NCBI GenBank assembly: GCA_049700455.1
Contig: JBNAVJ010000005.1
Span: forward strand, 62,001-126,000
Direction of reading: 5' to 3'
DNA length: 64,000 bases
Source of the DNA: JBNAVJ01 sp049700455
GTDB lineage: Bacteria; Bacteroidota; Ignavibacteria; Tepidaquicellales; Tepidaquicellaceae
Part shown: in pieces, positions 51,667 through 60,808 of the stretch
Position numbering within the stretch: position 1 is the stretch's first letter
Layout of the letters: the number at the start of each line of letters is the position of its first letter
Notes under the pieces: generated by a model
Seen by the model: the letters and a program-made list of their open reading frames with translations, nothing else
Databases searched by the model: none
What the model was told of the DNA's origin: nothing
Position numbers and translations under genes: made by a program

Positions 51667-53334
51667 TCAGTATCCCAGCGCCTTTCCATAACCACGAGAA
51701 TCGGAATGTCCTGTCATTCTTCCATCAGGGAAAATCATTATCGCATCAATTCGTCCGAAATTTGAGACTTCTTTAAGGTTATGCCCCATACTCATCAATT
51801 GGCTGACCACTGTTTTAGGAAAACAACCCTGTTCATATTGTATATAATCAGGTAACCACTGATGATGAAATCTTCGTATTTCAATTGCATCACTTAAAGT
51901 TCTGTTGAAATCAATTATATGAACAATTGTTTGAAGCACGGCAGTAATAATTTTCCCACCACCGGGAGAGCCTAATACCAGGAAAGGTTTATTATCTTTC
52001 AGCACTATTGTAGGCGTCATTGAACTCAGCATTCTTTTGCCCGGTGCAATTGAATTTGCTTCACTTCCAATCAATCCATATATGTTTGGATAATTAGGTT
52101 TTATAGCAAAATCATCCATCTCGTTATTCAAAAGAAATCCAGCTCCATCAACAACAACCTTACATCCAAAGTTATCATTCAATGTTGTTGTTGTTGCAAC
52201 TACATTCCCATATTTATCAGCTACTGAGTAATGAGTTGTATTTATTGATTCTTTATAATACGCATCTCCGGGTTTTATCTCAACCGAAGTTGATGCTTTA
52301 TTTTCATTAAAGCTTTCCATTCGCCTTTTTGCATAAACTTTGGAAGTTAATATATCAACCGGCACGTTCACAAAATCATCATCGCCCATAAATTCTGCCC
52401 TATCTGCATAAACTCGTTTCATCACCTCCGTTAATAAATGCACATATTCAGTTTGGGTTATAGAACTTAGATTGTAATATTCAAGAATATTCAGGAATTC
52501 CAGAAGACATATCCCTCCACTCGAAGGGGGTCTCATAGTAATAATATCATATCCTCTATATGTACCCCTTAAAACTTCACGCTCAATTACATTATAATCT
52601 TCAAGATCTTTATATGATATAATACCATTACCGCCTTTCATTTCATTAACTATTAAATCAGCAACTTTACCTTTATAAAATCCATCTCTGCCATAATCTC
52701 TTATTGCTTTAAGTGTACTGGCAAGATCCTTTTGAAAGAAAGGTTGGTTTGCTTTGACATTTTTGAAAATCTTATAGGAACCTTCGAATTTTTTAAAATC
52801 AGTATTATAATTTCTGATGGCATCTGCAAGATGTTCACTAACCACAAATCCATTTTCGGCAAGTTCAATAGCATATTTCATAACCTGCTGGCGCGACATT
52901 GTTCCATATTTCTCCAATGCATAAAGTAGTCCTGCTACCGAACCTGGTACACCGGCAGCAAGATGTCCTATGGTACTCAAATTCTCAATAACATTGCCGT
53001 TGATATCCAGATACATATTTCTCGTTGCAAGTAGAGGTGCTTTCTCACGAAAATCAATAGATGTTGCAGTTCCATCTGCAAGACGGATAACCATAAATCC
53101 CCCTCCCCCAATATTCCCAGCCTGAGGATACACCACTGCAAGAGCAAAACCAACTCCAACAGCAGCATCAATTGCGTTTCCGCCCTCCTGCAGTATTTTA
53201 ATTCCGACCTCGCTCGCCAGTCTATCGGCACTACTAACCACTCCATTATAGTAGTAATCTTCAGTAACTGCTGTTTCATCTGAAGGACCTAATAGTCCAA
53301 GTAGAAGTGACAATAAAACAATTAAGATACGCAA
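51667..53334 (-). CDS. ggt: Gamma-glutamyltransferase
   Basis: A 555-residue exported enzyme that cleaves gamma-glutamyl amides such as glutathione. The N-terminus has a short signal-like segment (MRILIVLLSLLLGLLG), and the family pattern is ASEVGIKILQEGGNAIDAAVG, GGFMVIRLADGTATSIDFREKAP, then the nucleophile Thr in NTTHYSVADKYGNVVATTTTLN, and GGPGGGKIITAV-type motif near the C-terminus. The start is TTG at 53334, the only in-frame option. In a bacillithiol bacterium it may act on gamma-glutamyl peptides from outside. Confidence 0.9.
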   Translation of the reverse strand: MRILIVLLSLLLGLLGPSDETAVTEDYYYNGVVSSADRLASEVGIKILQEGGNAIDAAVGVGFALAVVYPQAGNIGGGGFMVIRLADGTATSIDFREKAPLLATRNMYLDINGNVIENLSTIGHLAAGVPGSVAGLLYALEKYGTMSRQQVMKYAIELAENGFVVSEHLADAIRNYNTDFKKFEGSYKIFKNVKANQPFFQKDLASTLKAIRDYGRDGFYKGKVADLIVNEMKGGNGIISYKDLEDYNVIEREVLRGTYRGYDIITMRPPSSGGICLLEFLNILEYYNLSSITQTEYVHLLTEVMKRVYADRAEFMGDDDFVNVPVDILTSKVYAKRRMESFNENKASTSVEIKPGDAYYKESINTTHYSVADKYGNVVATTTTLNDNFGCKVVVDGAGFLLNNEMDDFAIKPNYPNIYGLIGSEANSIAPGKRMLSSMTPTIVLKDNKPFLVLGSPGGGKIITAVLQTIVHIIDFNRTLSDAIEIRRFHHQWLPDYIQYEQGCFPKTVVSQLMSMGHNLKEVSNFGRIDAIMIFPDGRMTGHSDSRGYGKALGY

Positions 53335-53364
53335 GTGGTTTTTATTTAGTTTAAAGTTAAGCCT

Positions 53365-54183
53365 TTAAGTATTCCAATCGCGATTATATCTAAAATCTAT
53401 ATTCACTGTGCGGGGTGAAATCTTCGCTATTACAGGTGGAACCCGCTTGAACTGATTTTTCTGCACCATTGCATCAACTTTCTCAACAAATTCCCTCCTA
53501 TATCCTCTGGCAATTAGTTCCTCTACACTCCGTCGTTCATCATAGCGTTCAAAAAGATAACGATCAACCTCCTCATATTTAATTCCCATCTCTTCTTCAT
53601 CGGTTTGTCCAATCCATAAGTCTGCAGACGGTTTTTTATCTATTATTTGTTGTGGCACTCCGAGATGTTTTGCCAGGTCAAATACCTGAGTCTTATATAA
53701 ATCCCCTATGGGGTTCAATGCACAGGCAGAATCCCCAAATAATGTTGTATAGCCGAGTAAAATTTCCGTTTTATTCCCGGTACCAATAACAAGCGCATTT
53801 TCTTTTGCAGAAGTATCATAAAGTAAAATCATTCTGACGCGTGCCATAATATTACCTTTTCTAACATTCGAAATATTCTCCTCTTCAAGCGACTGAATAA
53901 ACATATCAACTATAGAACTAATATCAATTATGCGGTATTTTATTCCCAGACGGTTAACCACCTCTAAAGCATCTGTTACACTCTCCTTGCTACTGGTTCG
54001 GTATGGCATCAGAAGACAAAGTACATTTTCTTTCCCAAAAGCTTTCACAGAAAGATAGGTTGAAACAGCGGAATCTATTCCACCGGATAAGCCTATAACA
54101 GCATTTTTTATCCCGATACGGTTAGCTTCATTTTGAAGAAACTCAACCAGAATTCTCTCAACTATTTCATTATTATAGTTCAT
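53365..54183 (-). CDS. nadE: NadE, NH3-dependent NAD+ synthetase
   Basis: Amidates NaAD to NAD+. The 272-residue length and absence of an N-terminal nitrilase domain show the ammonia-dependent form. The P-loop is GLSGGIDSAVS at about residue 32, with VIGTGNKTEILLGYTTLFGDSACALNPIGDL (in parts) and PSADLWIGQTDEEEMG. Start ATG 54183. It follows the terminator of the small gene upstream. Confidence 0.95.
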   Translation of the reverse strand: MNYNNEIVERILVEFLQNEANRIGIKNAVIGLSGGIDSAVSTYLSVKAFGKENVLCLLMPYRTSSKESVTDALEVVNRLGIKYRIIDISSIVDMFIQSLEEENISNVRKGNIMARVRMILLYDTSAKENALVIGTGNKTEILLGYTTLFGDSACALNPIGDLYKTQVFDLAKHLGVPQQIIDKKPSADLWIGQTDEEEMGIKYEEVDRYLFERYDERRSVEELIARGYRREFVEKVDAMVQKNQFKRVPPVIAKISPRTVNIDFRYNRDWNT

Positions 54184-54240
54184 ATAAAAAATTTTCTTTA
54201 AGTAACTTCTTAAAATAATAGCTAATCAAATAAAAAAAAA

Positions 54241-54263
54241 GCCGATTTTACAATCGGCTTTTT
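54241..54263. terminator. Terminator of the small protein gene
   Basis: A perfect stem GCCGATT (54241-54247) with AATCGGC (54252-54258) and a four-base loop. It has a T run at 54259-54263 on the plus strand and nine A residues at 54232-54240 that act as the T run on the minus strand. It ends the 83-residue gene. Confidence 0.85.
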
Positions 54264-54284
54264 CCCATTCATTTAATAGCCACT

Positions 54285-54536
54285 CTATTTAGACACCTGA
54301 TAAACTATTTTTCTAATTGTATCAAACTGCAAGTAAGGAAACATTTCTTGTATTTTATCAATTGCCTCTCCTGCACTCATCTCACGTCTCATTTCCTTAT
54401 ACATCTGTCTAATTCTATAATCTCTAATTGCCTTTTCATCTAATAACTTATATTTTCTCAGCGTATTAAACACCTCATCTGGTATCAGATCACTCAACGG
54501 ATTTTCACTTTTACTCTTTTTCGTTGTTGGTTTCAA
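54285..54536 (-). CDS. Small helical protein of unknown function
   Basis: An 83-residue soluble, charged, helix-rich protein that I do not recognise. The N-terminus is Lys/Ser-rich (MKPTTKKSKSEN). The rest has two helical units (VFNTLRKYKLLDEKAIRDY, and EAIDKIQEMFPYLQFDTIRKIVY) that resemble helix-turn-helix units of phage or regulatory proteins, but weakly. The TTG start at 54536 is supported by an upstream AAGGAG about 8 bases away. It has its own terminator and is transcribed alone. Confidence 0.65.
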   Translation of the reverse strand: MKPTTKKSKSENPLSDLIPDEVFNTLRKYKLLDEKAIRDYRIRQMYKEMRREMSAGEAIDKIQEMFPYLQFDTIRKIVYQVSK

Positions 54537-54932
54537 GGCTTATCTCCTTTAATTTTTTTAAAATGTTTTTCTACTCTTGTAAAGGACTCTCTCAAATATC
54601 TTACCTTTTTATTTCTTTATAAAATACAAAAAATCAATGGAAAAATCAAGGTAAAGAATACTCTGATTGGACACTGCTCAAACCAGCAAAATCCAGCTTA
54701 GTAAATAACCCAAAAACACACTTTTACTTCCAGATAAGCTATTAACTTACAACCAGATTTAATTAGAATAAAAATTTTCTCTAACTTTCCGTTTTTAACA
54801 AATTTATACTTAAACATCCCGACAAATCCCGCAGCCATTTGCCGGTTTCACCCAGACATATAATATTGTATTGAATATATTAAAAAACTAAGGTAAGTTA
54901 AAAAATTATATTTTAAAATTAGTTTATTAAAT
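54537..54932. other. Long AT-rich intergenic region, no features recognised
   Basis: 396 bases between the small minus-strand gene and dsbD. The first 20 bases hold the ribosome site of the small gene. No tRNA, hairpin of note, or convincing ORF is visible. Promoters for both directions should be here. Confidence 0.4.
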
Positions 54933-56768
54933 ATGAAGCCAATAAAGCTTGGTGTGTTTAGTTTATTACTTTTGTTTGGGGTTTTTGTATTCTCCAATAG
55001 TACCTTAGCTCAAAATTCGCCCGTCGTAAAAGTTTTTGCCTATTCACTTAAAGAAAACTATAATTCTAAAGATACTATTACTATTGCAGCTGTACTTCAA
55101 ATAGAGGAGAACTATCACATAAATACTTATCGTGCCGATGACCCCAATCTGATAAAGACAACCATTACTCTTAAGAATAATGACTTCAAAATCTTGAATT
55201 TTTATTACCCGGAAGAAAAACTATATAAATTTGAATTTTCACCTGATAAAATAAAAGTATTTCAAGGAGAAACGGTAGTAGGAATTAAACTTATTCCATC
55301 AGGAGAACTTAAACAGGGCGATAAGAAATTGTCTTTTGTACTGAATTATCAAGCCTGTAATGATAGGTCCTGTCTCCCCCCTGAAGATGTTCCTTTTGAA
55401 GTAAAGTTTTCCATCAACGACAACCAACCCTCCAAACTCAATAAGTTCGAGAAAATATTTGCAAAAATAGATTTCAATAAACCTTCGCCTCTTGACTCAG
55501 AACTAACTCTGACAGAAAATCCACGAACCGATTCAGTTATGGTTAATAAGGATGAACAGATAGTATCTAATTTTATGAAAGAGAAAGGGATGTTACTTGG
55601 ACTGATATTCATTTTCATTGGAGGTCTGGCACTTAACCTCACACCCTGTATATATCCATTGATTCCCATAACAATCAGCTATTTTGGTTCTCAGGGAAGC
55701 GGAACTAAAGGTCAACGTATTGTATTAGGAATTTTCTATGCACTTGGAATGTCTGTTACTTATTCAGTACTTGGGTTGATTGCGGCTTTAACAGGCAATG
55801 TACTTGGCTCAGCATTACAGAATCCCATTGTAATTGTTTTTGTTGCGCTGGTTTTCATCGCACTTGGTACAAGTATGTTCGGGTTATTTGAAATTCGTGT
55901 ACCCCAGAAACTTGCTATTGAGGGAAACAAAGCAAGAACCGGCTATGTCGGTTCATTTCTAATGGGGCTTCTGGTAGGTTTTATTGCAGCTCCCTGCATC
56001 GGTCCTTTTGTACTAAGTCTTTTAATTTACGTTGGGACTCTGCAAAATCCTATACTTGGGTTTCTGTTGTTCTTTGTCCTATCAATGGGACTTGGACTAC
56101 CCTATATTTTCCTTGCTGCTTCATCTACAATGCTGGCGAAATTACCTCGTTCCGGGGAATGGATGGAAGGGGTAAAGATAATATTTGGGCTGATTCTTTT
56201 TGGAATGGCTATTAATACACTTGAGCCTCTTTTCCCACAGGGTATTTTCAAGTATGTTTTTTACGGATTTATAATACTTGCAGGTTTATATTTGATTCTC
56301 ATCAATAAGAAAGGACATAACTCAAAAGTATTTCCCAAGATAAAGATTATTTTAAGTCTGTTTGCTATTGCTTTTAGTATCTGGGCTCTAATCCCCTCCT
56401 CTGGTAGTGGTGAAGTTGAGTGGAAAGTTTTTACAAGTCTTGACTCCATTAATGCCTCGATAAAAAACAGTAATAAACCTGTTATAATTGATTTTTACGC
56501 TGATTGGTGTGCCCAATGTAAAGAACTTGATAAATACACATATACCGATGCTGGTGTAGTTTCCCTATCAACAAAATTTAATACTATTAAGGTTGATTTA
56601 ACAAAGAAAAATTCCGAAATTACAGATAAATTCAATATCAAAGGGTTGCCTGTAGTTGCATTTATTAATAGCAAAGGTGAAGAAATAAAAGAGTTACGTG
56701 TAACAGGATTTTTAAAGCCGGAGGAATTTATCAAGAAAATGCAAATTGCACTGGAAAAGAGTAAGTAA
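54933..56768 (+). CDS. dsbD: DsbD, thiol:disulfide interchange protein
   Basis: A 611-residue electron relay that passes reducing power from cytoplasmic thioredoxin to periplasmic disulfide proteins. The N-terminus is a signal peptide (VFSNSTLAQ). The nDsbD domain (about 30-150) has its Cys pair in YQACNDRSCLPPED. About 215-450 is the eight-segment membrane domain with NLTPCIYPLIPITISYFG and IAAPCIGPFVLSL. The C-terminal thioredoxin-like domain has ADWCAQCKELDKY. All six key cysteines are present. A pathway for c-type heme reduction is plausible given the multiheme cytochrome gene. Confidence 0.94.
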   Translation: MKPIKLGVFSLLLLFGVFVFSNSTLAQNSPVVKVFAYSLKENYNSKDTITIAAVLQIEENYHINTYRADDPNLIKTTITLKNNDFKILNFYYPEEKLYKFEFSPDKIKVFQGETVVGIKLIPSGELKQGDKKLSFVLNYQACNDRSCLPPEDVPFEVKFSINDNQPSKLNKFEKIFAKIDFNKPSPLDSELTLTENPRTDSVMVNKDEQIVSNFMKEKGMLLGLIFIFIGGLALNLTPCIYPLIPITISYFGSQGSGTKGQRIVLGIFYALGMSVTYSVLGLIAALTGNVLGSALQNPIVIVFVALVFIALGTSMFGLFEIRVPQKLAIEGNKARTGYVGSFLMGLLVGFIAAPCIGPFVLSLLIYVGTLQNPILGFLLFFVLSMGLGLPYIFLAASSTMLAKLPRSGEWMEGVKIIFGLILFGMAINTLEPLFPQGIFKYVFYGFIILAGLYLILINKKGHNSKVFPKIKIILSLFAIAFSIWALIPSSGSGEVEWKVFTSLDSINASIKNSNKPVIIDFYADWCAQCKELDKYTYTDAGVVSLSTKFNTIKVDLTKKNSEITDKFNIKGLPVVAFINSKGEEIKELRVTGFLKPEEFIKKMQIALEKSK

Positions 56769-56770
56769 AA

Positions 56771-57511
56771 ATGCAAAAAAAACAAATTCTTTTTTTAACT
56801 GGTCTTTTTGTTTTCATTATAACATTGCAGACATCAACTGCACAAGTTATCAACTCCAACTTTAAAAGAGTTGAACTTGAACACCAGATTATATACAGCA
56901 ATGATTCACTGCAGGAGAATAAAATATCCGAAAAACATTCTCAAAAGTCTCCTGGTGTTGCTCTTTTACTTTCGTTAGTGCTGCCGGGAGCAGGACATTT
57001 TTATGCCGATAGAATGGATGTAGGACAATATTTTCTTGCATCTGAAGCTACACTCTGGCTGGGCTTGATAGGAATCAATCAATATGGGAACTATTTGAAA
57101 AACGATGCGCGTACCTTTGCTTACGTTCATGCCAGTTTTACAAAAGAAGGGAAAGACGATGACTTCTTTTTGAATATCAGTAACTTTGATAATATCTTCC
57201 AGTATAACAACGATAAACTTGCCAGAGGGGAATATGGTAAGCTGTATGATGTTAATTCGTTTTTTTGGTCGTGGGACAATTCATCAAACCGTGAACAATA
57301 TAATCATCAGAGAAAAAAAAGCGAAAGAATATATAACGGAAGAGTTATTTTTGCGGCAGGATTGATTGTAAATCGTCTGCTTAGCGCTATCAGTGCCTTC
57401 GTGGTAACACAAACACCAATTAAGAATAATCTCTCTTTAAATTCGGAGTTTTTAAGTTCGCCTCGCCAAAAACTTGATGGTTTAAGATTAAATTTCAGTT
57501 TGAAATTCTAA
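56771..57511 (+). CDS. Exported DUF5683-like membrane protein (paralogue 1)
   Basis: A 246-residue protein, signal peptide at the N-terminus (ILFLTGLFVFIITLQTSTAQ). The middle holds the DUF5683 signature KSPGVALLLSLVLPGAGHFYADRMDVG and YFLASEATLWLGLIGI, a membrane hairpin, and the C-terminus has NRLLSAISAFVVT. The function of this family is unknown; it lies in the envelope. It starts two bases after the dsbD stop and is followed by truA, then by a paralogue at 58269. Confidence 0.78.
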   Translation: MQKKQILFLTGLFVFIITLQTSTAQVINSNFKRVELEHQIIYSNDSLQENKISEKHSQKSPGVALLLSLVLPGAGHFYADRMDVGQYFLASEATLWLGLIGINQYGNYLKNDARTFAYVHASFTKEGKDDDFFLNISNFDNIFQYNNDKLARGEYGKLYDVNSFFWSWDNSSNREQYNHQRKKSERIYNGRVIFAAGLIVNRLLSAISAFVVTQTPIKNNLSLNSEFLSSPRQKLDGLRLNFSLKF

Positions 57512-57530
57512 AACACTCCCAATAAAGAGA

Positions 57531-58265
57531 ATGTTTAATTACAAACTGGTCATTGAGTATGATGGACTAAAATTTAATGGTTGGCAACGACAAAAAAATT
57601 CACACAACACTGTTCAGGAAAAACTTGAAGATGCAATATCAACAGTTCTTAAAAAGAGCATCAATATTATTGGAGCCGGTAGAACTGATGCGGGAGTAAG
57701 TGCATTGGGACAGGTTGCAAATTTCAAAACTGAAATTAATATTGAAGGCAAAAATTTTCTTCACTCTATTAATTCAATTCTTCCTCCAGAAATTACTGTA
57801 AAAAATATTAAAAAAGTTCCTTTGAGCTTTCATTCAAGATACTCTGCAAAAAAACGTGAATATATATACCAGATTACAACTGCAAAAAAATCTATCTCGA
57901 GAAATTATTTCTGCCGTTTAATTTACGATGTAAACTTCAGTATAGTAGACGAGTTCATTAAACACATACTCGGTTATAAGAACTTTAAGTCATTATGCAA
58001 GGCGGAAACTGATAAACACAACTTTTTTTGCAATCTTTATGTTTTAAATTACAAAGTTTTTAAGTCAAGAAACGAGATATATTTCAAAATTGTCGCCGAT
58101 AGATTTTTAAGGTCAATGGTAAGAGGGGTAATTGGGTGTTTGATAGATCTTGGTCGCGGACATCTTGATTTAACAACCACTAAAGAACAATTTAACAGAG
58201 GTGAAAGAATAAAGACTACTTATTTACCAGCCAATGCATTATTTTTAAAAAAAATTTATTACTGA
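57531..58265 (+). CDS. truA: TruA, tRNA pseudouridine 38-40 synthase
   Basis: A 244-residue enzyme that isomerises uridine 38-40 in the anticodon arm. YDGLKFNGWQRQKN at the N-terminus, the catalytic GAGRTDAGVSALGQVANF (Asp in RTDAGV), FHSRYSAKKREYIY and RFLRSMVRGVIGCLI are TruA motifs. It sits between two DUF5683-like genes, 20 and 3 bases away. Confidence 0.95.
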   Translation: MFNYKLVIEYDGLKFNGWQRQKNSHNTVQEKLEDAISTVLKKSINIIGAGRTDAGVSALGQVANFKTEINIEGKNFLHSINSILPPEITVKNIKKVPLSFHSRYSAKKREYIYQITTAKKSISRNYFCRLIYDVNFSIVDEFIKHILGYKNFKSLCKAETDKHNFFCNLYVLNYKVFKSRNEIYFKIVADRFLRSMVRGVIGCLIDLGRGHLDLTTTKEQFNRGERIKTTYLPANALFLKKIYY

Positions 58266-58268
58266 AAA

Positions 58269-59213
58269 ATGGTACCTAAAATCATTTTCTTTTTTTTATT
58301 CATTACAGCATTTATTGTTTTCTTTGCTGGCAACAACTATGCTCAACGTTCTTTATTAGACGATGAAACTTACAGATTAAATAAATATGAACCTACGCCA
58401 CTGTCAATTGAAAACGCAAAATTCCGCAGGCTTGAACTTACAGAAAAAGTGGTTTATAATAACAGGCGAATTTCCCTTTTTGACAGCACTTTAAAATCCC
58501 CTTCGGATACAATAAAAACAGGGAACAAAAAATCTCCTATACTCGGAGCGGTTTTATCAGGTATAATACCTGGAGCCGGACAATTTTATGCAAAGAAATA
58601 TTTGAAAAGTGCAATATTTTTTGCTGTTGAAGCAGGTTTATGGGTTGCCTATGCAATCTTTGAGAAAAAGGGGGACGAACAAACCGACAACTTTCAGAGA
58701 TATGCTGATGCAAACTGGAGTATGAAAAAATATGGACAATGGTTGAAAGAACAGGGGTTCCCAAAAGCAAGTGGTATTGATACTTCACAGAACTTTGTAA
58801 TTTTGAGACAACAAATCAATTATTGCGAAGAGGATAATTTTTCTCACCAACTTCCCCCACCTGGTGAACAACAGTATTATGAAGTCATTGGTAAATACAG
58901 AAATTATATGATTGGCTGGTCTCAGGTTTTTGGAATCACAAAAGATAATTATATTACAGTTCCTATTCCTCCACAGATTGACTGGTATATGAACGAACGT
59001 CAGAGGGCAAACGATTATTATAACAGAGGTTCAATTACTTTGTCAGTTATAATCCTGAATCATTTACTGAGTGCTGCCGATGGGGTCTTGAGTGTAAACT
59101 CCTATAACAATAATATTACCATCAAAACAGCTGCCAGCATAAGAAGTCTCTATTCATATAAAGATAACCGTTACTCGCTGGCTCTCTACGGGAATTTAAG
59201 CATCCTTTTTTAA
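58269..59213 (+). CDS. Exported DUF5683-like membrane protein (paralogue 2)
   Basis: A 314-residue protein with a signal peptide (IIFFFLFITAFIVFFAGNNYAQ). It shares three blocks with the protein at 56771: the pre-domain block KFRRLELTEKVVYNN, the core KKSPILGAVLSGIIPGAGQFYA plus FFAVEAGLWVAYAI, and a C-terminal LNHLLSAADGVLSV. It is about 70 residues longer, mainly after the first membrane hairpin. Function unknown; tandem duplication is likely. Confidence 0.78.
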   Translation: MVPKIIFFFLFITAFIVFFAGNNYAQRSLLDDETYRLNKYEPTPLSIENAKFRRLELTEKVVYNNRRISLFDSTLKSPSDTIKTGNKKSPILGAVLSGIIPGAGQFYAKKYLKSAIFFAVEAGLWVAYAIFEKKGDEQTDNFQRYADANWSMKKYGQWLKEQGFPKASGIDTSQNFVILRQQINYCEEDNFSHQLPPPGEQQYYEVIGKYRNYMIGWSQVFGITKDNYITVPIPPQIDWYMNERQRANDYYNRGSITLSVIILNHLLSAADGVLSVNSYNNNITIKTAASIRSLYSYKDNRYSLALYGNLSILF

Positions 59214-59228
59214 TGGGAAAACATCAAG

Positions 59229-59746
59229 ATGAGTAAAAAGATATTATTTTTCTTTGTTTTTACCTTCATAGCTTTTTACTCGTCTTTAACCCAATCTTAT
59301 TTAGGCTATACTTCAAAGAAAAACACTATTAAAAGAATGTCCGTCAGACACCTGCGAAGTTCTTTTGACTATCAAAAAGAATAGTCCTGTATTTTTTCTC
59401 CTTACAAGTTGATAATGGTTATTATCACATCATCGATATTAAAACTGATACAAAAGGATATATACTTAAAGATGACGTTAAGTCAATCGAAGCTCTTCCT
59501 GCAAGCCCACAAAATATATTCACACCGAAGGGAAAAACCATCTTGTCTTATTCGCTTGTGAGAATTATAAACAATACCAAATTAACTCTTTCTTTAACGT
59601 TCAACAATACCAAACACAAGTTTTATCCTGAAGAAGAGCAAACATTATCTCTTTTGGCGGGTAAATATACTTTTTATGCTTCTGCTCCTGACGTTATTCC
59701 AAATTACGGAATCGTAATTTTTGGAAAAAATGTATTATATGAATGA
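59229..59746 (+). pseudogene. Frameshifted exported SH3-like domain protein
   Basis: No intact ORF spans this region, but three frames in order read as one protein. Frame 1 starts at ATG 59229 with a signal peptide (ILFFFVFTFIAFYSSL) and YLGYTSKKNT and stops at 59384. The second frame then gives PSDTCEVLLTIKKNSPVFF, and the third gives DNGYYHIIDIKTDTKGYIL and continues to the stop at 59746. The pattern resembles a bacterial SH3 (SH3_3) domain, with a short deletion near 59340 and another shift near 59410. Either the gene is decayed or there are two sequencing indels. It lies 15 bases after the DUF5683 paralogue. Confidence 0.7.
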
Positions 59747-59814
59747 GCTTTTTATATAGTGAAAGGATTTAAGAAAACTTACAAATAACATCATACTCCC
59801 GTTATATCCAGAAA

Positions 59815-60678
59815 TCACTCTGTGATAAAAATTCTATACTTCTTATCTGTAAAATGTTTTTGTGCTTCCTGAAGTTTATCTACATCAACTTTATTAAACA
59901 CACCATATACGGTACTGCCAGTCCCGCTGAGTGAGGCGAAAACTGCACCTTTTTTAATTAGCTCTTTCTTTATAGTCCCCAGTTCTGGATATTTCTCAAA
60001 AACTATTTTTTCAAAATCGTTTTCAAGCAAATTAAAGATCTTCTTTTCAAACTGTGTTACCTGTGACAGGGATGATTTTCTTACCTCACCACCCTGTAAA
60101 TTTAGAGTCGAAAAAGCCCACCTTGTAGAGACATAAACACCAGCATTAACCAATAAAAGTTTATAATCTTTAAGTGTGAACTCAGGCAGCAACTTCATTT
60201 TTTCTCCCCTCCCAGTAGCAAGACAGGGTTTCAATACCATAAAAAACGGTACATCACTACCTATATTTAAAGCAAGGTCAAGAATTTTTTCTTTATTGCT
60301 TCTTACATCAATATTAAAATATTTCAGACAGATTTTTATCACGGCGGCAGCGTTTGAACTGCCACCACCAAGTCCACCAAGAACAGGGATATTCTTTTCG
60401 ATGAAAATCTCAAAATCATAATATTCTTTAATGTTAAACGCCTTCAAAAACTGAACCACAGTCTTAAAACAAATATTCGATTTGTCAAGTGGTATTACTC
60501 TATTATTAGTTCTTATTTTAAAGGTATTGCTTGCTCGGGAAGATGGTCTGATATTGACTGTTAATTTATCATAAATAGAAACAGGATAAAAAATCGTCTC
60601 AAGGTTATGAAATCCATCACTGCGTTTGTTTATAACCTTTAAACCAAAATTGATTTTTGCTGGTGTAAGTATTATCAT
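59815..60678 (-). CDS. ispE: IspE, 4-diphosphocytidyl-2-C-methyl-D-erythritol kinase
   Basis: Kinase of the MEP isoprenoid pathway, 287 residues, GHMP family. Near the N-terminus PAKINFGLKV carries the catalytic Lys/Asn pair. The ATP-binding motif is PVLGGLGGGSSNAAAVI, followed by GSDVPFF and near the C-terminus ASLSGTGSTVYGVF. These are all standard. It lies downstream of fabH on the same strand, separated by a hairpin. Confidence 0.95.
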   Translation of the reverse strand: MIILTPAKINFGLKVINKRSDGFHNLETIFYPVSIYDKLTVNIRPSSRASNTFKIRTNNRVIPLDKSNICFKTVVQFLKAFNIKEYYDFEIFIEKNIPVLGGLGGGSSNAAAVIKICLKYFNIDVRSNKEKILDLALNIGSDVPFFMVLKPCLATGRGEKMKLLPEFTLKDYKLLLVNAGVYVSTRWAFSTLNLQGGEVRKSSLSQVTQFEKKIFNLLENDFEKIVFEKYPELGTIKKELIKKGAVFASLSGTGSTVYGVFNKVDVDKLQEAQKHFTDKKYRIFITE

Positions 60679-60697
60679 AATTATTTTTTATTCAAAA

Positions 60698-60741
60698 AAA
60701 GGTATTGTCAATATCATACTTTACATACTAACAATACCTTT
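60698..60741. terminator. Long hairpin between fabH and ispE
   Basis: An exact 11-base stem (AAAGGTATTGT at 60698-60708 with its complement at 60731-60741) and a 22-base loop. On the minus strand it follows fabH and precedes a run of T residues (complement of 60694-60700, overlapping the stem end). It fits a terminator for fabH, with ispE then needing its own start. A second inverted repeat (TATCATAC near 60713-60720 with GTATGATA near 60756-60763) can form an alternative fold. Confidence 0.65.
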
Positions 60742-60808
60742 ATGCAGATTTTCAGTATGATACTGCTATATCACATCGAGAAAAAAAATATTCTTAACAA
60801 AACATCTT

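Noticed and set aside
51545..54745. Shared ten-base string CAGATAAGCT in the gaps near 51550 and 54732
   Set aside because: The match is short and its flanks differ. It is compatible with chance.
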